Part shown: positions 6,609-18,613 of the stretch, one piece after another
Numbering within the stretch: the first letter of the stretch is position 1
Layout: each line of letters opens with the position of its first letter
Assembly (NCBI RefSeq): GCF_011038975.1
Contig: NZ_JAAKEC010000008.1
Location: 1-64,000 of the forward strand
DNA length: 64,000 nucleotides
Source of the DNA: Adlercreutzia sp. ZJ176
GTDB taxonomy: Bacteria; Actinomycetota; Coriobacteriia; Coriobacteriales; Eggerthellaceae
Reading direction: 5' to 3'
The notes under the pieces: generated by a model
Databases searched by the model: none
What the model was told of the DNA's origin: nothing
What the model saw: only the letters and a program-made list of their open reading frames with translations
Position numbers and translations under genes: made by a program

Positions 6609-9407
6609 CTACTGGTTCATGCCGTGGCACTTCTTGAACTTCTTGCCCGAGCCGCAGGGGCAGGGGTCGTTGCGGCCCACGTTGGCGAAGGGGTCGTCCT
6701 TGTCCTTCACGTAGGTCTGCGGCTTGGCCGGGGCGGGCTTGGGCACCGTGCTCGCCGCGGCGGCCGCGGGCGCGGCGGCGGCGCGCGCCGAGCGCATTCC
6801 CGAGGACTGGAGCGCCGATTCGGGCGAGGAGTAGCTCATCTTGCGCTCGAGCGGGTTCTCGGCGTTGATGGACTCCGGCGCCGGCGCGGCAGTCGCGATC
6901 TCGAGGCGCAGCAGCGTGCGCAGGTAGTCGTCGTACATCGAGCCGGTAAGCTTCTCGAAGGCGTTGTACGCCTCGTTCTTGTACTCCACGAGCGGGTCGC
7001 GCTGACCGAAGGCGCGCAGGCCGATGCCCGTCTTGAGGTAGTCCATCTCGGAGAGGTGGGCCATCCAGCGCGTGTCGATGATGCGCAGCATCACCTGGGC
7101 CGCGAGGTTCTTCATGAGGTCGTGCCCCAGGGCGTCGGCTTTCTCCGCGTATACCGCGCCGAGATACTCCTCGATGGCCTCCGCCACCGCCGCGGGGTCG
7201 TCGTCGTGGTCGAGCGCCGCCACGCTGAAGCCGGTCCGGCCCGTCATGTTCGCCACCCAGAGGTCGACCGCCTTCACGTCCCAGTCGTCGCTCGCGACGC
7301 GGTCGGGACAGTTCTCCGCCACCACGGCCGCCGCGGCGTCGGCGATGATCTCGGGGATGCGCTCGGACATGTCCTTGCCGTCGAGGATGGCGTTGCGCTC
7401 CTCGTAGATGGCCTTGCGCTGCAGGTTCATCACGTCGTCGTACTCGAGCACGTTCTTACGCGCTGAGAAGTGCATCGACTCCACCTGGCGCTGCGCGCTC
7501 TCGATGGACTTCGACACCATGGAGGCCTGGATCGGCATGTCGTCGGTCATGTCGGCCTTCTGCATCATGTTGGAGATGGAGTCCATCTTCGAGCCGCCGA
7601 ACAATCGCATGAGGTCGTCCTCGAGCGAGAGGTAGAACTGCGTGGTGCCCGGGTCGCCCTGACGGCCGGAGCGGCCGCGCAGCTGGTTGTCGATGCGGCG
7701 GCTCTCGTGGCGCTCGGTGCCGATGACGCACAGGCCGCCCGCCGCGCGCACCTGCTCCTGCTCCGCGGAGCACACCTTCTTCGCGTCGGCGAGGGCGCTT
7801 GCGCGCTGCTCGGGCGTGGGGCAAGCCGGGTTCGGCGCGCCCTCCTCGGTGAGCGCGGGGGCCTCCGGGTCAAGCCCGCGGGCGCGCAGCAGGTCGTCGG
7901 CGAGCACGTCCGGGTTGCCGCCGAGCAGGATGTCGGTGCCGCGGCCGGCCATGTTGGTGGCGATGGTGACCGCGCCGGTGCGCCCAGCCTGCGCCACGAT
8001 GTGCGCCTCGCGCTCGTGGTGCTTGGCGTTCAGGGTCTCGTGTCTGATGCCGCGCTTGTCGAGCAGGCGGCTCAGGCGCTCGGAGTTCTCGATGGACACC
8101 GTGCCGATCAGGCAGGGCTGCCCCGCTGCGTGGCGCGCGGCGATGTCGTCGGCCACGGCGTTGAACTTCGCCTCGACCGTGCGGTACACCAGGTCGTTCT
8201 CGTCGACGCGCACCACCGGCCGGTTCGACGGGATGGCGACCACGCCCAAGTTGTAGATCTGGCGGAACTCCGACTCCTCGGTCATGGCGGTGCCCGTCAT
8301 GCCGGAGAGCTTCTCGTAGAGGCGGAAGTAGTTCTGCAGCGTGATGGTGGCGAGCGTCTGGTTCTCCTCGCGCACGCGCACGCGCTCCTTCGCCTCGAGC
8401 GCCTGGTGCAGGCCCTCGGAGTAGCGGCGGCCCTCCATGATGCGGCCCGTGAACTCGTCGACGATCTTGACCTCGCCGTCGATCACCACGTAGTCCACGT
8501 CGCGGTGGAAGAGGAACTGGGCCTTCAGCGCCTGCTGCAGGTGGTTCGCCAGCTGGCCGGACGGGTCGGCGTAGATGTTGTCGATGCCGAGCATCAGCTC
8601 GATCTTCTCCAGGCCGCTCTCGGTGGCGTTGATGGTGCGCTTGGCCTCGTCCATGTCGAAGTCGACGCCCTCCTTGAGCCCGGGCATGACGCCGGCGAAG
8701 CGCTTGTAGGTGTCGGCCGCCTGCGTGCCCGCGCCGGAGATGATGAGCGGGGTGCGCGCCTCGTCGATGAGGATGGAGTCGACCTCGTCGACCACGGCAA
8801 AGTGGTGCCCGCGCTGCACGCGGTTGCTCCCGCGCGTGACCATGTTGTCGCGCAGGTAGTCGAAACCGAACTCGGAGTTCGTGCCGTAGGTGACGTCGGC
8901 CTTGTACGCCGGAATCTTCGAGGCGGGGCGCATGCCGTTCTGGATGAGGCCCACCTCCATGCCGAGGAACCTATAGATCTGGCCCATCCACTCGGAGTCG
9001 CGCTTGGCGAGGTAGTCGTTCACGGTGACGATGTGCACGTTGTGCCCGGGGATGGCGTTGAGGTAGCCCGCCAGCGTGGAGACGAGCGTCTTGCCCTCGC
9101 CGGTCTTCATCTCGGCGATCTTGCCGTCGTTCAGGGCCATGCCGCCGATGAGCTGCACGTCGAAGTGACGCAGGCCCGTGGTGCGCCGGGATGCCTCGCG
9201 CACGGCGGCGAACGCCTCGGGCAGAAGCGCGTCGAGCGGCTCGCCCGCCGCGTGGCGCTCGCGGAAGGCCGGGGTGAGGGCGCGCAGCTCCTCGTCGGAG
9301 CGCGCCTCCATCTCAGGCTCGAGCGCGTTGATCTGCTCTACGACCTTCTCGTAATTCTTGAGCTGCTTGCCCTCGCCGAGGCTGAGCAGCTTGGAAAGAA
9401 ATCCCAT
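6609..9407 (-). CDS. secA: Preprotein translocase ATPase SecA
   Basis: This 932-residue protein is full-length SecA, the motor that pushes unfolded preproteins through SecYEG. Visible landmarks are the Walker A MKTGEGKT, the DEAD-box region VVDEVDSILIDEARTPLI, NMAGRGTDI of the second ATPase domain, and RIDNQLRGRSGRQGD. The C-terminal zinc motif (DPCPCGSGKKFKKCHG) binds SecB or ribosomes in other bacteria. A low-complexity Ala/Pro linker precedes that zinc motif. The gene lies just upstream of prfB with about 97 nt between them. The long open frame on the opposite strand is only a shadow of its codon usage. Confidence 0.98.
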   Translation of the reverse strand: MGFLSKLLSLGEGKQLKNYEKVVEQINALEPEMEARSDEELRALTPAFRERHAAGEPLDALLPEAFAAVREASRRTTGLRHFDVQLIGGMALNDGKIAEMKTGEGKTLVSTLAGYLNAIPGHNVHIVTVNDYLAKRDSEWMGQIYRFLGMEVGLIQNGMRPASKIPAYKADVTYGTNSEFGFDYLRDNMVTRGSNRVQRGHHFAVVDEVDSILIDEARTPLIISGAGTQAADTYKRFAGVMPGLKEGVDFDMDEAKRTINATESGLEKIELMLGIDNIYADPSGQLANHLQQALKAQFLFHRDVDYVVIDGEVKIVDEFTGRIMEGRRYSEGLHQALEAKERVRVREENQTLATITLQNYFRLYEKLSGMTGTAMTEESEFRQIYNLGVVAIPSNRPVVRVDENDLVYRTVEAKFNAVADDIAARHAAGQPCLIGTVSIENSERLSRLLDKRGIRHETLNAKHHEREAHIVAQAGRTGAVTIATNMAGRGTDILLGGNPDVLADDLLRARGLDPEAPALTEEGAPNPACPTPEQRASALADAKKVCSAEQEQVRAAGGLCVIGTERHESRRIDNQLRGRSGRQGDPGTTQFYLSLEDDLMRLFGGSKMDSISNMMQKADMTDDMPIQASMVSKSIESAQRQVESMHFSARKNVLEYDDVMNLQRKAIYEERNAILDGKDMSERIPEIIADAAAAVVAENCPDRVASDDWDVKAVDLWVANMTGRTGFSVAALDHDDDPAAVAEAIEEYLGAVYAEKADALGHDLMKNLAAQVMLRIIDTRWMAHLSEMDYLKTGIGLRAFGQRDPLVEYKNEAYNAFEKLTGSMYDDYLRTLLRLEIATAAPAPESINAENPLERKMSYSSPESALQSSGMRSARAAAAPAAAAASTVPKPAPAKPQTYVKDKDDPFANVGRNDPCPCGSGKKFKKCHGMNQ

Positions 9408-9635
9408 GTCGTGTTCCGTCCTTCTCCTGGGAAGCGGTTTCGCCGCGCGGACCTCGCGCGATGCGCGGGCCTGCGGGAAAGTACAAGCCTCCTTATTCTA
9501 ATGCACCCCACCTCAACGCGGCGGAATTACATACGACCGCCAAGGAGCGAAGAGGCGCCGCGGGCGGCGCGAGGGCGCGAGGGCGAGGGCGCGCGGGCGC
9601 GGGGGCGCGGGCGCGGCGGGGCGGGGCGGGCCCCC
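9408..9635. other. Intergenic region between the SARP regulator and secA
   Basis: This 228-bp gap is dominated by a G/C simple-sequence run at about 9553-9630 (repeats of GGGCGCG and GAGGGCG). The side near secA has a TAGAAT box on the minus strand as a weak promoter candidate. No convincing gene or terminator is seen. Confidence 0.4.
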
Positions 9636-12293
9636 TCATGCGAGCGGCTCCTCCGTCTCGATGATGGAGCGGTACAGCTCGACGGTCTTCGCGGAGGGGT
9701 CGATCCCCAGCTCGTCGGAGAGGAAGCGGCGGCAGGCGAAGTACGTCTCGATCGCGGAGGCGCGCTGGTCGGCGGCGACCTGCGCCTCCATGAGCGCCAG
9801 GTAGGCGTCCTCCCGCGCGGCGTCGCGGCGCAGCGCCTCGCGCGCGAACCACACCGACCCGCGCGCCTCGCCGCGCTGCGAGAGCCGGATCGACGTCGCG
9901 ATCAGCCCGTCGATGAGCTGCACGCGGTAGCGGTCGCGCATCGAGGCGATGATCTCGTTGTCCTCCTCCCCCGGCATGAGGTCGTCGGCGTACACGTCGC
10001 ACACCTGCGCGTAGAGCTCCTCCCACCCCTCGGACTCCGGCACGCCGAACAGAAGCGTGCGCGAGAGCGCCTCGAAGGCGGCCACGTCGCTCGTCACGAG
10101 CCGCGGGTCGAGCCGGCACCCGTTCTGGCTGCGGATGAGGTACGGGCAGTGCTCCCCCACGCGCAGCGCGCGGTTGAGCTTCGACCAGATGCTGTAGAAG
10201 TTCTTGCGCGCCGCCTCCGGCGTGGCGGCCGGCCACATCAGCGCCGCCAGGCGGTCGCGCGCGACCTCGCGGCCACGGTTGAGCACGAGCATGGCGAGCA
10301 GCGTCCTGGTCTTGACGCGGCTGAAGGCGCGCGGGTCGACGAGCTCGTCGCCGATGCGCGCCTCGAGGCCGCCGAACAGGCGCACGAACAGGGTGGGCAC
10401 GGCGGTGCGCGCCGTTATCGCGTAGGCGGCCGACGTGTCGTGCGCACGGAACGGGTCGGGGTGCGCGAGCTGGAACTCCCGCCGCTCGCCGCGGCGCGCG
10501 TCCTGGGAGCGCCGGTAGCGCTCGCGCTGCCCGATGCACGCCACCTCGGCGCGCCGCAGCGTCGCCGCCGTCGCAGGCGCGGGGGCGAACGCGGCGAGGC
10601 GGCCGTCGCGCGCCACCGCTCGCTCGAGCGCTTCGCTGGCGGCGAGCGCATACCAGCTCGGCGCGCCGTGGGCGCAGGCAGCCGCGAGCGCGGCGCCGAC
10701 GAAGGAGGCGATCATGTCGGCGGCGAGGCGGCCGTCCGAGGCGCGCAGGCCGACGAGCTGGCTTGCAAGCTGGCCGGTGCCGTCCTCGCAGGCCAGGTCG
10801 TCGAGCAGCCACGCCGCGCCGAGCAAAAGCGCGTTTCGCAGGCCGCGCGGGCAGGCGGGAGAGCCTGAGGCGTCGGCCGCCGCGGCGCGCTCCCACGCCC
10901 GCAGCCGCTCGCCCGCCTCGGGCGCGGCGGCGAGGCGCGCAAGCAAAGGCCACGCCATCGTGTCGTCGGCGGCGCGGGCCGTCTCCTCGTCAAGCGGGGT
11001 GCGGGACGTCGGCGCCATGAGCCCTTCGAGCGCCAGCACCGCGCGCTCGCGCACCTCGGGCGCGCCCTCCCGCGCGAGCAGCACGTTCGCACGCACGCGG
11101 TCGAGCGGGGAAGCGGCCGAGGAGCGGGTCACGCGCCGCGCGTAGGCGAGCGCCTCGGGGACGTCGTCGAGCATGAGGCACGCCCAGCCGCGCAGGCTCG
11201 AGAGCACGTCGTGCATGCCGGTCGCCCCGCGCGCCACGTCCTCGTGCATCTCGCAGAAGGCGTGCGCCTCGCCGTGCTCGAGCAGCTCCCAGCCGTGCGC
11301 GCACGCCCACGTCGCGGCCGCGCCCTTCGCCGCGAGCGCCACCATGAGCCGGCAGGCCCGCACGAGCCGCCCGCGGGCGAAGAGCTCCTCGGCGAGGCGG
11401 GCGGCGAGCTCATCGCGGGCAGAACACGCCGAGGCCGCCGCCATGTCGTCCATGCGGTGCCCGAAGGCGACGCCGAGCTCGCCCGCCTCCAAGCTGACGG
11501 CGCGGTACGTTCCCGCCCTCCCGTCGATTCCCAGAAACGCGTAGCCGTCCTCGAGCAAGCGCGCGATCTCGCACGCGCGCTCGCACGGCAGGAATACGGC
11601 CAGGTCCTCCACGCTCCCCTCCCCGAGCGCGAGCAGCACGAGCATGCCGAGGCGCACGTCGCCGGGAAGCTCCTCGCGCCGCACGCCCTCCATGAGCGTG
11701 CGGGCGCCCCCTTCGCCCCACCGCAGGCACGCCACGCGCTCGCCCGGCGCGCAGGTCCGCCGCAGCTCCTCGCCCATGCGCCCGCTCGCCACCTCGCAGG
11801 ACAGCTCCTCGTCGCTCAGCAGCAGGTCAACGCCGCGCAGCAGCATGCGGTCGCGCAGCAGCGGCGCGAACGAGTCAGCGGAGGGCACGCAGGTCACGAT
11901 CACCTCGATCCTGCGGTCGAGCAACGCGTCGACGAGGCGCGCGAACGAAAGCGTGCGGTCGTCGTCGAGGCGCGGCACGTCCTCGCACACCACGAGCGCC
12001 GCCTGGGGATCGAGCCTGCACACGGAGCTCAAGAGCACGTCGGCGTCGAGGTCGCGCAGAAAGCACGGGGAGCGGCCGTTGATCCAGAACACGTGCTGGA
12101 ACGAGCACACCACGTCGGCGTACTCGAAGGCGAGGGCGGACTTGCCGAAGCCCGCGGGCGCCACCACGAAGCGCGCCACATGCCGGTCGCGCAGAAGGCG
12201 GGCGATCAGATCAGAGCGGGAGAAGTGGCGGCGCGCGATGACGCCTTCGGGGCGACGGCCTCTGCAGCAGCAGGCCTCGACGAACGTGGGCAC
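9636..12293 (-). CDS. Large ATPase-linked transcriptional regulator with C-terminal SARP-type DNA-binding and BTAD domains
   Basis: This 885-residue protein has an N-terminal STAND-like ATPase with Walker A APAGFGKS at 45-52. A long helical, repeat-like middle follows. From about residue 635 there is an OmpR-like winged helix (LFVRLFGGLEARIGDELV), then a bacterial transcriptional activator domain to the end (FLSDELGIDPSAKTVELYR). This is the large SARP/AfsR-like or MalT-like design, in which nucleotide and ligand binding gate promoter activation. The start is GTG at 12293, preceded by GAGGAG. The gene stands alone behind its own promoter. The target is unknown. Several Cys residues cluster at the N-terminus (ACCCRG) and might sense metal or redox state, which is speculation. 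Confidence 0.85.
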   Translation of the reverse strand: MPTFVEACCCRGRRPEGVIARRHFSRSDLIARLLRDRHVARFVVAPAGFGKSALAFEYADVVCSFQHVFWINGRSPCFLRDLDADVLLSSVCRLDPQAALVVCEDVPRLDDDRTLSFARLVDALLDRRIEVIVTCVPSADSFAPLLRDRMLLRGVDLLLSDEELSCEVASGRMGEELRRTCAPGERVACLRWGEGGARTLMEGVRREELPGDVRLGMLVLLALGEGSVEDLAVFLPCERACEIARLLEDGYAFLGIDGRAGTYRAVSLEAGELGVAFGHRMDDMAAASACSARDELAARLAEELFARGRLVRACRLMVALAAKGAAATWACAHGWELLEHGEAHAFCEMHEDVARGATGMHDVLSSLRGWACLMLDDVPEALAYARRVTRSSAASPLDRVRANVLLAREGAPEVRERAVLALEGLMAPTSRTPLDEETARAADDTMAWPLLARLAAAPEAGERLRAWERAAAADASGSPACPRGLRNALLLGAAWLLDDLACEDGTGQLASQLVGLRASDGRLAADMIASFVGAALAAACAHGAPSWYALAASEALERAVARDGRLAAFAPAPATAATLRRAEVACIGQRERYRRSQDARRGERREFQLAHPDPFRAHDTSAAYAITARTAVPTLFVRLFGGLEARIGDELVDPRAFSRVKTRTLLAMLVLNRGREVARDRLAALMWPAATPEAARKNFYSIWSKLNRALRVGEHCPYLIRSQNGCRLDPRLVTSDVAAFEALSRTLLFGVPESEGWEELYAQVCDVYADDLMPGEEDNEIIASMRDRYRVQLIDGLIATSIRLSQRGEARGSVWFAREALRRDAAREDAYLALMEAQVAADQRASAIETYFACRRFLSDELGIDPSAKTVELYRSIIETEEPLA

Positions 12294-12343
12294 GGATGCG
12301 CTCCTCGTCTGCCGAGGGGCGCATCAGCTGGGAGCAACGCGCC

Positions 12344-12372
12344 ATGCTAGGCAAAGCCCCCTGCCCAAGCAA
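12344..12372 (-). promoter_or_regulatory. Promoter of the SARP-type regulator
   Basis: Minus-strand TTGCTT (12367-12372) and TAGCAT (12344-12349) are 17 bp apart, a good sigma-70-type match. The transcript would start about 45 nt upstream of the GTG start. Confidence 0.5.
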
Positions 12373-12431
12373 GGAGGACACATGTGCGCCCCGTCGGGCG
12401 CATCGCGCGCGACAGCTGCGCTGAGCGCGCG

Positions 12432-12476
12432 AACCCGTCTTTGGGCACAGCAGAAGAACTGTCCCGAAAGACGGGT
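12432..12476. repeat. Long imperfect stem-loop between rsfS and the SARP regulator
   Basis: An 11-bp outer stem (AACCCGTCTTT paired with AAAGACGGGTT) continues into an inner stem (GGCACAG with CTGT-CC) around an 8-nt loop. No T-run follows on either strand, so it is not a standard intrinsic terminator. It lies 40 nt past the rsfS stop and could protect that mRNA end or be a dispersed palindrome. Confidence 0.6.
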
Positions 12477-12517
12477 TGGGATAGGTGATGGGTTAGGTGG
12501 CGCGAAGCGCCGATTCC

Positions 12518-12949
12518 CTATTTGCCGAGCATCTTGGCGATGCGCTCGGAGTACGGGATGTCGGCAAGGCCCGCCTCAGCGGCCAAGTCGACCACCGGCG
12601 CGTCGTTCCACAGCGCCTCGAGGCGGTAGTACTCGCGCGTCTCGGGCATGAACACGTGCACCACGATGTCGCCGTAGTCCAGAAGCGACCACGAGCCGTC
12701 GCCGGACACCTCGCGGTGGCTCGGCTTGACCTGAGCCTCCTCGCGCAGCTTGTCCTCGATCTCGTCGATGATGGCCTCCACCTGGCGCGAGTTGGCGGCG
12801 GTGACGATCACGAAGTAGTCGGTGACGCCGATGAGCTCGCGCACCTCCTGCACCATGATGTCGGTGGCCTTCTTCTCGTCGGCCGCGCGCGCGGCGATGA
12901 TGGCGCACCTGCGCGAAAAAGCAGCCTGCTCGGCAATCTTGTCGGTCAT
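12518..12949 (-). CDS. rsfS: Ribosomal silencing factor RsfS
   Basis: This 143-residue protein belongs to the RsfS/Iojap family. It binds ribosomal protein uL14 and blocks subunit joining when nutrients are low. The block VTDYFVIVTAANSRQVEAI is typical, as is the later GDGSWSLLDYGDIVVHVFMP. The start ATG overlaps the stop of the NadD-YqeK gene (ATGA), so the two are coupled. The order nadD-yqeK-rsfS is conserved widely in bacteria, which supports all three calls. Confidence 0.95.
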   Translation of the reverse strand: MTDKIAEQAAFSRRCAIIAARAADEKKATDIMVQEVRELIGVTDYFVIVTAANSRQVEAIIDEIEDKLREEAQVKPSHREVSGDGSWSLLDYGDIVVHVFMPETREYYRLEALWNDAPVVDLAAEAGLADIPYSERIAKMLGK

Positions 12950-14484
12950 TTCCTTCCTTTCTTCTTACGCGGATGCGCGTTTTGGTAGCGCGCAGCGTAG
13001 GCGTTCCAGATAGCGATCGTGTCGGGGGCGAGCGCGCTGCCCCGGTCGAGCATGAGCACGAGCCAGTGGCGGTACGTCAGGAAGAAGAGGTCCTCCAGGC
13101 TCGCCTTCCCCACCTGCGCGCGCAGCTCGTCGACCGGCCCGAACGTGCGGCCGGGCTCGAGCGCGTCGGCGATGTAGACTACCATGTCGAGCGGCTCCAT
13201 GTCGAGGGCGCCGACCGTGTGGCGGTCGATGGCCCGTATGACGTCGGCGGGTATCGCGGGGAACGCGCGCGCAAGCGCCACCGCAGCCGTCATGCCGTGC
13301 AGCACGCGCGGGATGGCCAGGTACTCCGGGGGGACGTCCATCCCCAGCTCGCGCACGCGCGCGAGCATGCCCTCGTCGTCGTAGCCCTTGTCCCAGTCGT
13401 GCAGAAGCCCCGCGAGGCGCGCCTTCCGCTCGTCGACGCCGTAGGCCCGCGCGAGGCGCTCAGCCGTCTCGGCCACGCCCTCGATGTGCTCGAGGCGCTT
13501 GGCGCTCACGCGGTCGCGCAGCTCGGCGTGCCGCGCGCGATAGAACTTCCCGCCCAGCGGATCAGCCGCCATCGCTTGCGCTCCCTTCTCGTTCCCTTCG
13601 CCAGCTGCGCTGGCTGCACCGGCCGCGCCAGCCGCACCGGATCCGTCGGCTACGCGCTTCCCGCCAGCTTCGCCGGCCGCGTCAGGTTCGCCAGCCCCGC
13701 CGGCCGCCCCCTCCCCGCCCGGGCCGCCCGCAGCCGCGCGCGCCGCCTTCGTCGCGTAGGGCGCCGCGCCTTCTCCGCGGTACAGCTCGTGCCGGTGCAC
13801 GTAGTCGCATACCGCCAGCGGCGTGAGGTAGCGCAGCGAGTAGCCCGCATGCACCCGCGCGCGCAGGTCGCTCGACGACACGGACAGCGCCGTCACCTCG
13901 ACGTAGCTCACGTCGTAGTCGCCCAGGCTGGCAAGCTCCTCCTTGAACGCGTCCGTCACCACGTAGCCGGGGCGCGTGACCGCGATGAAGCGCACGAGCG
14001 AGGCGATCTCCGCGCTCTTGCGCCAACGCGCGATCGACAGGATGGAGTCGGCCCCCGTGATGAAGAAGAGCTCGACGTTTTCGGGGTAGTGCGCGCGCAG
14101 GGCCCGCACGGTGTCCACCGTGTAAGTCACGCCGCCGCGGGCGATCTCCATGGCGCTCACGTCGAAGTGCGGGTTGGGCAGCGCGGCGAGGCGGCACATC
14201 TCGAGGCGCATCCGCCCCGGCGTGACGTCGCGGTCGCGCTTAAAGGCGGGGTTGCCCGTAGGGATGAACACCACCGCGTCGAGGCCGTACGCCTCGCGCG
14301 CCTGCTCGGCGCAGGCCAGATGCCCGATGTGGATGGGGTCGAACGTGCCGCCCATGATGCCGAGGCGCGCAGGCGCGCCGTCGGCCCCCAGGCTGTCGAA
14401 GCGCTCGCACACCGTCGGCGCGCCCGCGCCTGCCGGGCGCGCCGACGTGCGCGCGCGTCCCGTGTCTTCGCAGGACGCACTCAC
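12946..14484 (-). CDS. nadD: Fusion of nicotinate-nucleotide adenylyltransferase (NadD) and YqeK-type HD hydrolase
   Basis: This 512-residue protein joins two enzymes that are usually encoded by adjacent genes. The front half has the NadD signature GGTFDPIHIGH at 45-55 and the second motif LSVSSSDLRARV, for making deamido-NAD from nicotinate mononucleotide. An Ala/Gly-rich linker of about 70 residues follows. The back half is a YqeK HD-domain protein (RLEHIEGVAETAERLA, then LLHDWDKG), a family shown to cleave Ap4A symmetrically. The GTG at 14484 overlaps the proA stop (GTGA), giving a 40-residue leader before the core. A later start nearer MGGTFDP cannot be excluded. No frameshift separates the halves. 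Confidence 0.9.
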   Translation of the reverse strand: MSASCEDTGRARTSARPAGAGAPTVCERFDSLGADGAPARLGIMGGTFDPIHIGHLACAEQAREAYGLDAVVFIPTGNPAFKRDRDVTPGRMRLEMCRLAALPNPHFDVSAMEIARGGVTYTVDTVRALRAHYPENVELFFITGADSILSIARWRKSAEIASLVRFIAVTRPGYVVTDAFKEELASLGDYDVSYVEVTALSVSSSDLRARVHAGYSLRYLTPLAVCDYVHRHELYRGEGAAPYATKAARAAAGGPGGEGAAGGAGEPDAAGEAGGKRVADGSGAAGAAGAASAAGEGNEKGAQAMAADPLGGKFYRARHAELRDRVSAKRLEHIEGVAETAERLARAYGVDERKARLAGLLHDWDKGYDDEGMLARVRELGMDVPPEYLAIPRVLHGMTAAVALARAFPAIPADVIRAIDRHTVGALDMEPLDMVVYIADALEPGRTFGPVDELRAQVGKASLEDLFFLTYRHWLVLMLDRGSALAPDTIAIWNAYAARYQNAHPRKKKGRK

Positions 14485-15767
14485 TGCGCGCGCACCTGCC
14501 CATCCCCGCGCAGGACGTACTTGTACGAGGTGAGCGCGTCGAGCGCGAACGGCCCGCGCGCGTGCAGCTTCTGCGTGGAGATGCCGATCTCGGCGCCGAG
14601 GCCGAACTGCCCGCCGTCGGTGAACGCCGTCGACGCGTTCGCGTACACCGCCGCCGCGTCCACGCGCGCCAGGAAGCGCTCGACGGCGTCCTCGTCGGCG
14701 GCCACGATGGCCTCGGAGTGCTTCGTGCCGTAGCGGTTCACGTGCGCGATGGCCTCGTCGACGCCGCTCACGCACTTGACGGCGATCTCGGGCGCGAGGT
14801 ACTCGGTCGCCCAGTCCGCCTCGGTCGCGGCCACGCAGCGCACGTCCGGGCCCGCCTCCGCGGCGCACGCGCAGGCCAGCTCGTCGCCGTGCACGAGGAC
14901 CCCGCGCGCTGCCAGCGCGGCGAGCGCACCGGGCAGAAACGCGCGCGCGACCTGCTCGTCCACGAGCAGCGTCTCCGCGGCGTTGCACACGCCGAAGCGG
15001 CGGCACTTCGCGTTGAGCACGATGTCGCGCGCCATCGCCAGGTCCGCCGAGGCGTGCACGTACACGTGGCAGTTGCCCGTGCCCGTCTCGATGACCGGCA
15101 CGCGCGAGCACTCCACGCAGTGGCGGATGAGCCCCGCGCCGCCGCGCGGGATGAGCACGTCGACGATGCCGTGCAGCTGCATGAGCGCGTCGGTGGCCGC
15201 GCGGTCGGTGGTGGTGATGGCGCAGACGGCGTCGGCCGGCAGGCCCGCGCTCGCGGCCGCCTCCGACAGCACGCGCGCGATCACCTCGTTGGAGCGCGCC
15301 GCCAGGCTGCCGCCGCGCAGCACGCAGGCGTTGCCCGACTTCACGCAGATGCCCGCGGCGTCGGCCGTCACGTTCGGGCGCGCCTCGTACACCATGGCGA
15401 CCACGCCGAGCGGCACGCTCACGCGCGTGAGGCTCATGCCGTTGTACAGCGTGCTCTCCATCTGCACGCGCCCGAGCGGGTCGGGCAGGCGCATGAGGTC
15501 CTCGAGCGCCGCGGCCATGGCCTCCACGCGCCCCTCGTCGAGCATGAGCCGGTCGAGGATCGACGCGCTCGTGCCCTTCTCGCGCGCCGCGGCCATGTCA
15601 GCAGCGTTGGCCTCGACGATCTCGCCCGCGTGCGCACGCAGGGCGGCCGCCATGGCCATGAGCGCGGCGTTGCGCGCCTCCGCGCTCGCCGCGCCCACCT
15701 CCGCGCTCGCCGCGCGGGCGCGCAGGGCCAGCTCCCGCACCTCGTTCTCGATGTTCACCTCGCCCAT
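14481..15767 (-). CDS. proA: Gamma-glutamyl phosphate reductase
   Basis: This 428-residue protein catalyses the second step of proline synthesis, reducing glutamate-5-phosphate to the semialdehyde with NADPH. The active-site cysteine lies in IETGTGNCHVYVHA. The aldehyde-dehydrogenase fold is complete, ending KYVLRGDGQVRAQ. I chose ATG 15767 because AAGGGGG precedes it. An ATG 17 codons earlier has none and overlaps a TATAAT box. proB lies directly upstream but is separated by 97 nt that hold a palindrome and this possible promoter, so proA may be transcribed both with proB and on its own. The stop overlaps the next gene (GTGA). Confidence 0.95.
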   Translation of the reverse strand: MGEVNIENEVRELALRARAASAEVGAASAEARNAALMAMAAALRAHAGEIVEANAADMAAAREKGTSASILDRLMLDEGRVEAMAAALEDLMRLPDPLGRVQMESTLYNGMSLTRVSVPLGVVAMVYEARPNVTADAAGICVKSGNACVLRGGSLAARSNEVIARVLSEAAASAGLPADAVCAITTTDRAATDALMQLHGIVDVLIPRGGAGLIRHCVECSRVPVIETGTGNCHVYVHASADLAMARDIVLNAKCRRFGVCNAAETLLVDEQVARAFLPGALAALAARGVLVHGDELACACAAEAGPDVRCVAATEADWATEYLAPEIAVKCVSGVDEAIAHVNRYGTKHSEAIVAADEDAVERFLARVDAAAVYANASTAFTDGGQFGLGAEIGISTQKLHARGPFALDALTSYKYVLRGDGQVRAQ

Positions 15768-15806
15768 CTCAGGCCCCCTTCCGCTCGTAAGCGAATGAAT
15801 GTTCCC

Positions 15807-15834
15807 ATTATAAGCCAAACGCCCTTGGGTTGAC
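15807..15834 (-). promoter_or_regulatory. Possible internal promoter of proA
   Basis: On the minus strand a perfect TATAAT (15807-15812) follows GTCAAC (15829-15834) at 16 bp. The -35 is poor and sits in one arm of the palindrome at 15827-15858. A protein or hairpin at the palindrome could therefore control it. Confidence 0.4.
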
Positions 15835-15858
15835 GTACCGTCGGCGGTACATCAACCC
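15827..15858. repeat. Palindrome between proB and proA
   Basis: A 32-bp near-perfect inverted repeat with arms GGGTTGA-GTACCG and CGGTAC-TCAACCC surrounds a 4-nt centre. On the plus strand it is followed by GACTTTTT and looks like a terminator, although no plus-strand gene ends here. On the minus strand it could be an attenuator or an operator for the TATAAT box just downstream. Confidence 0.6.
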
Positions 15859-15864
15859 GACTTT

Positions 15865-18590
<2,726 letters not shown>

Positions 18591-18613
18591 CTATTGAGCG
18601 GCTGCAGGGGCTT

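Noticed and set aside
7470-10868. Long plus-strand open frame across secA and the SARP regulator
   Set aside because: It is antisense to two clear genes and shows no family motif.
14485-15111. N-terminal extension of the NadD-YqeK frame upstream of 14484
   Set aside because: It lies wholly inside proA in another frame and has shadow composition. The GTGA overlap at 14484 is the natural start.
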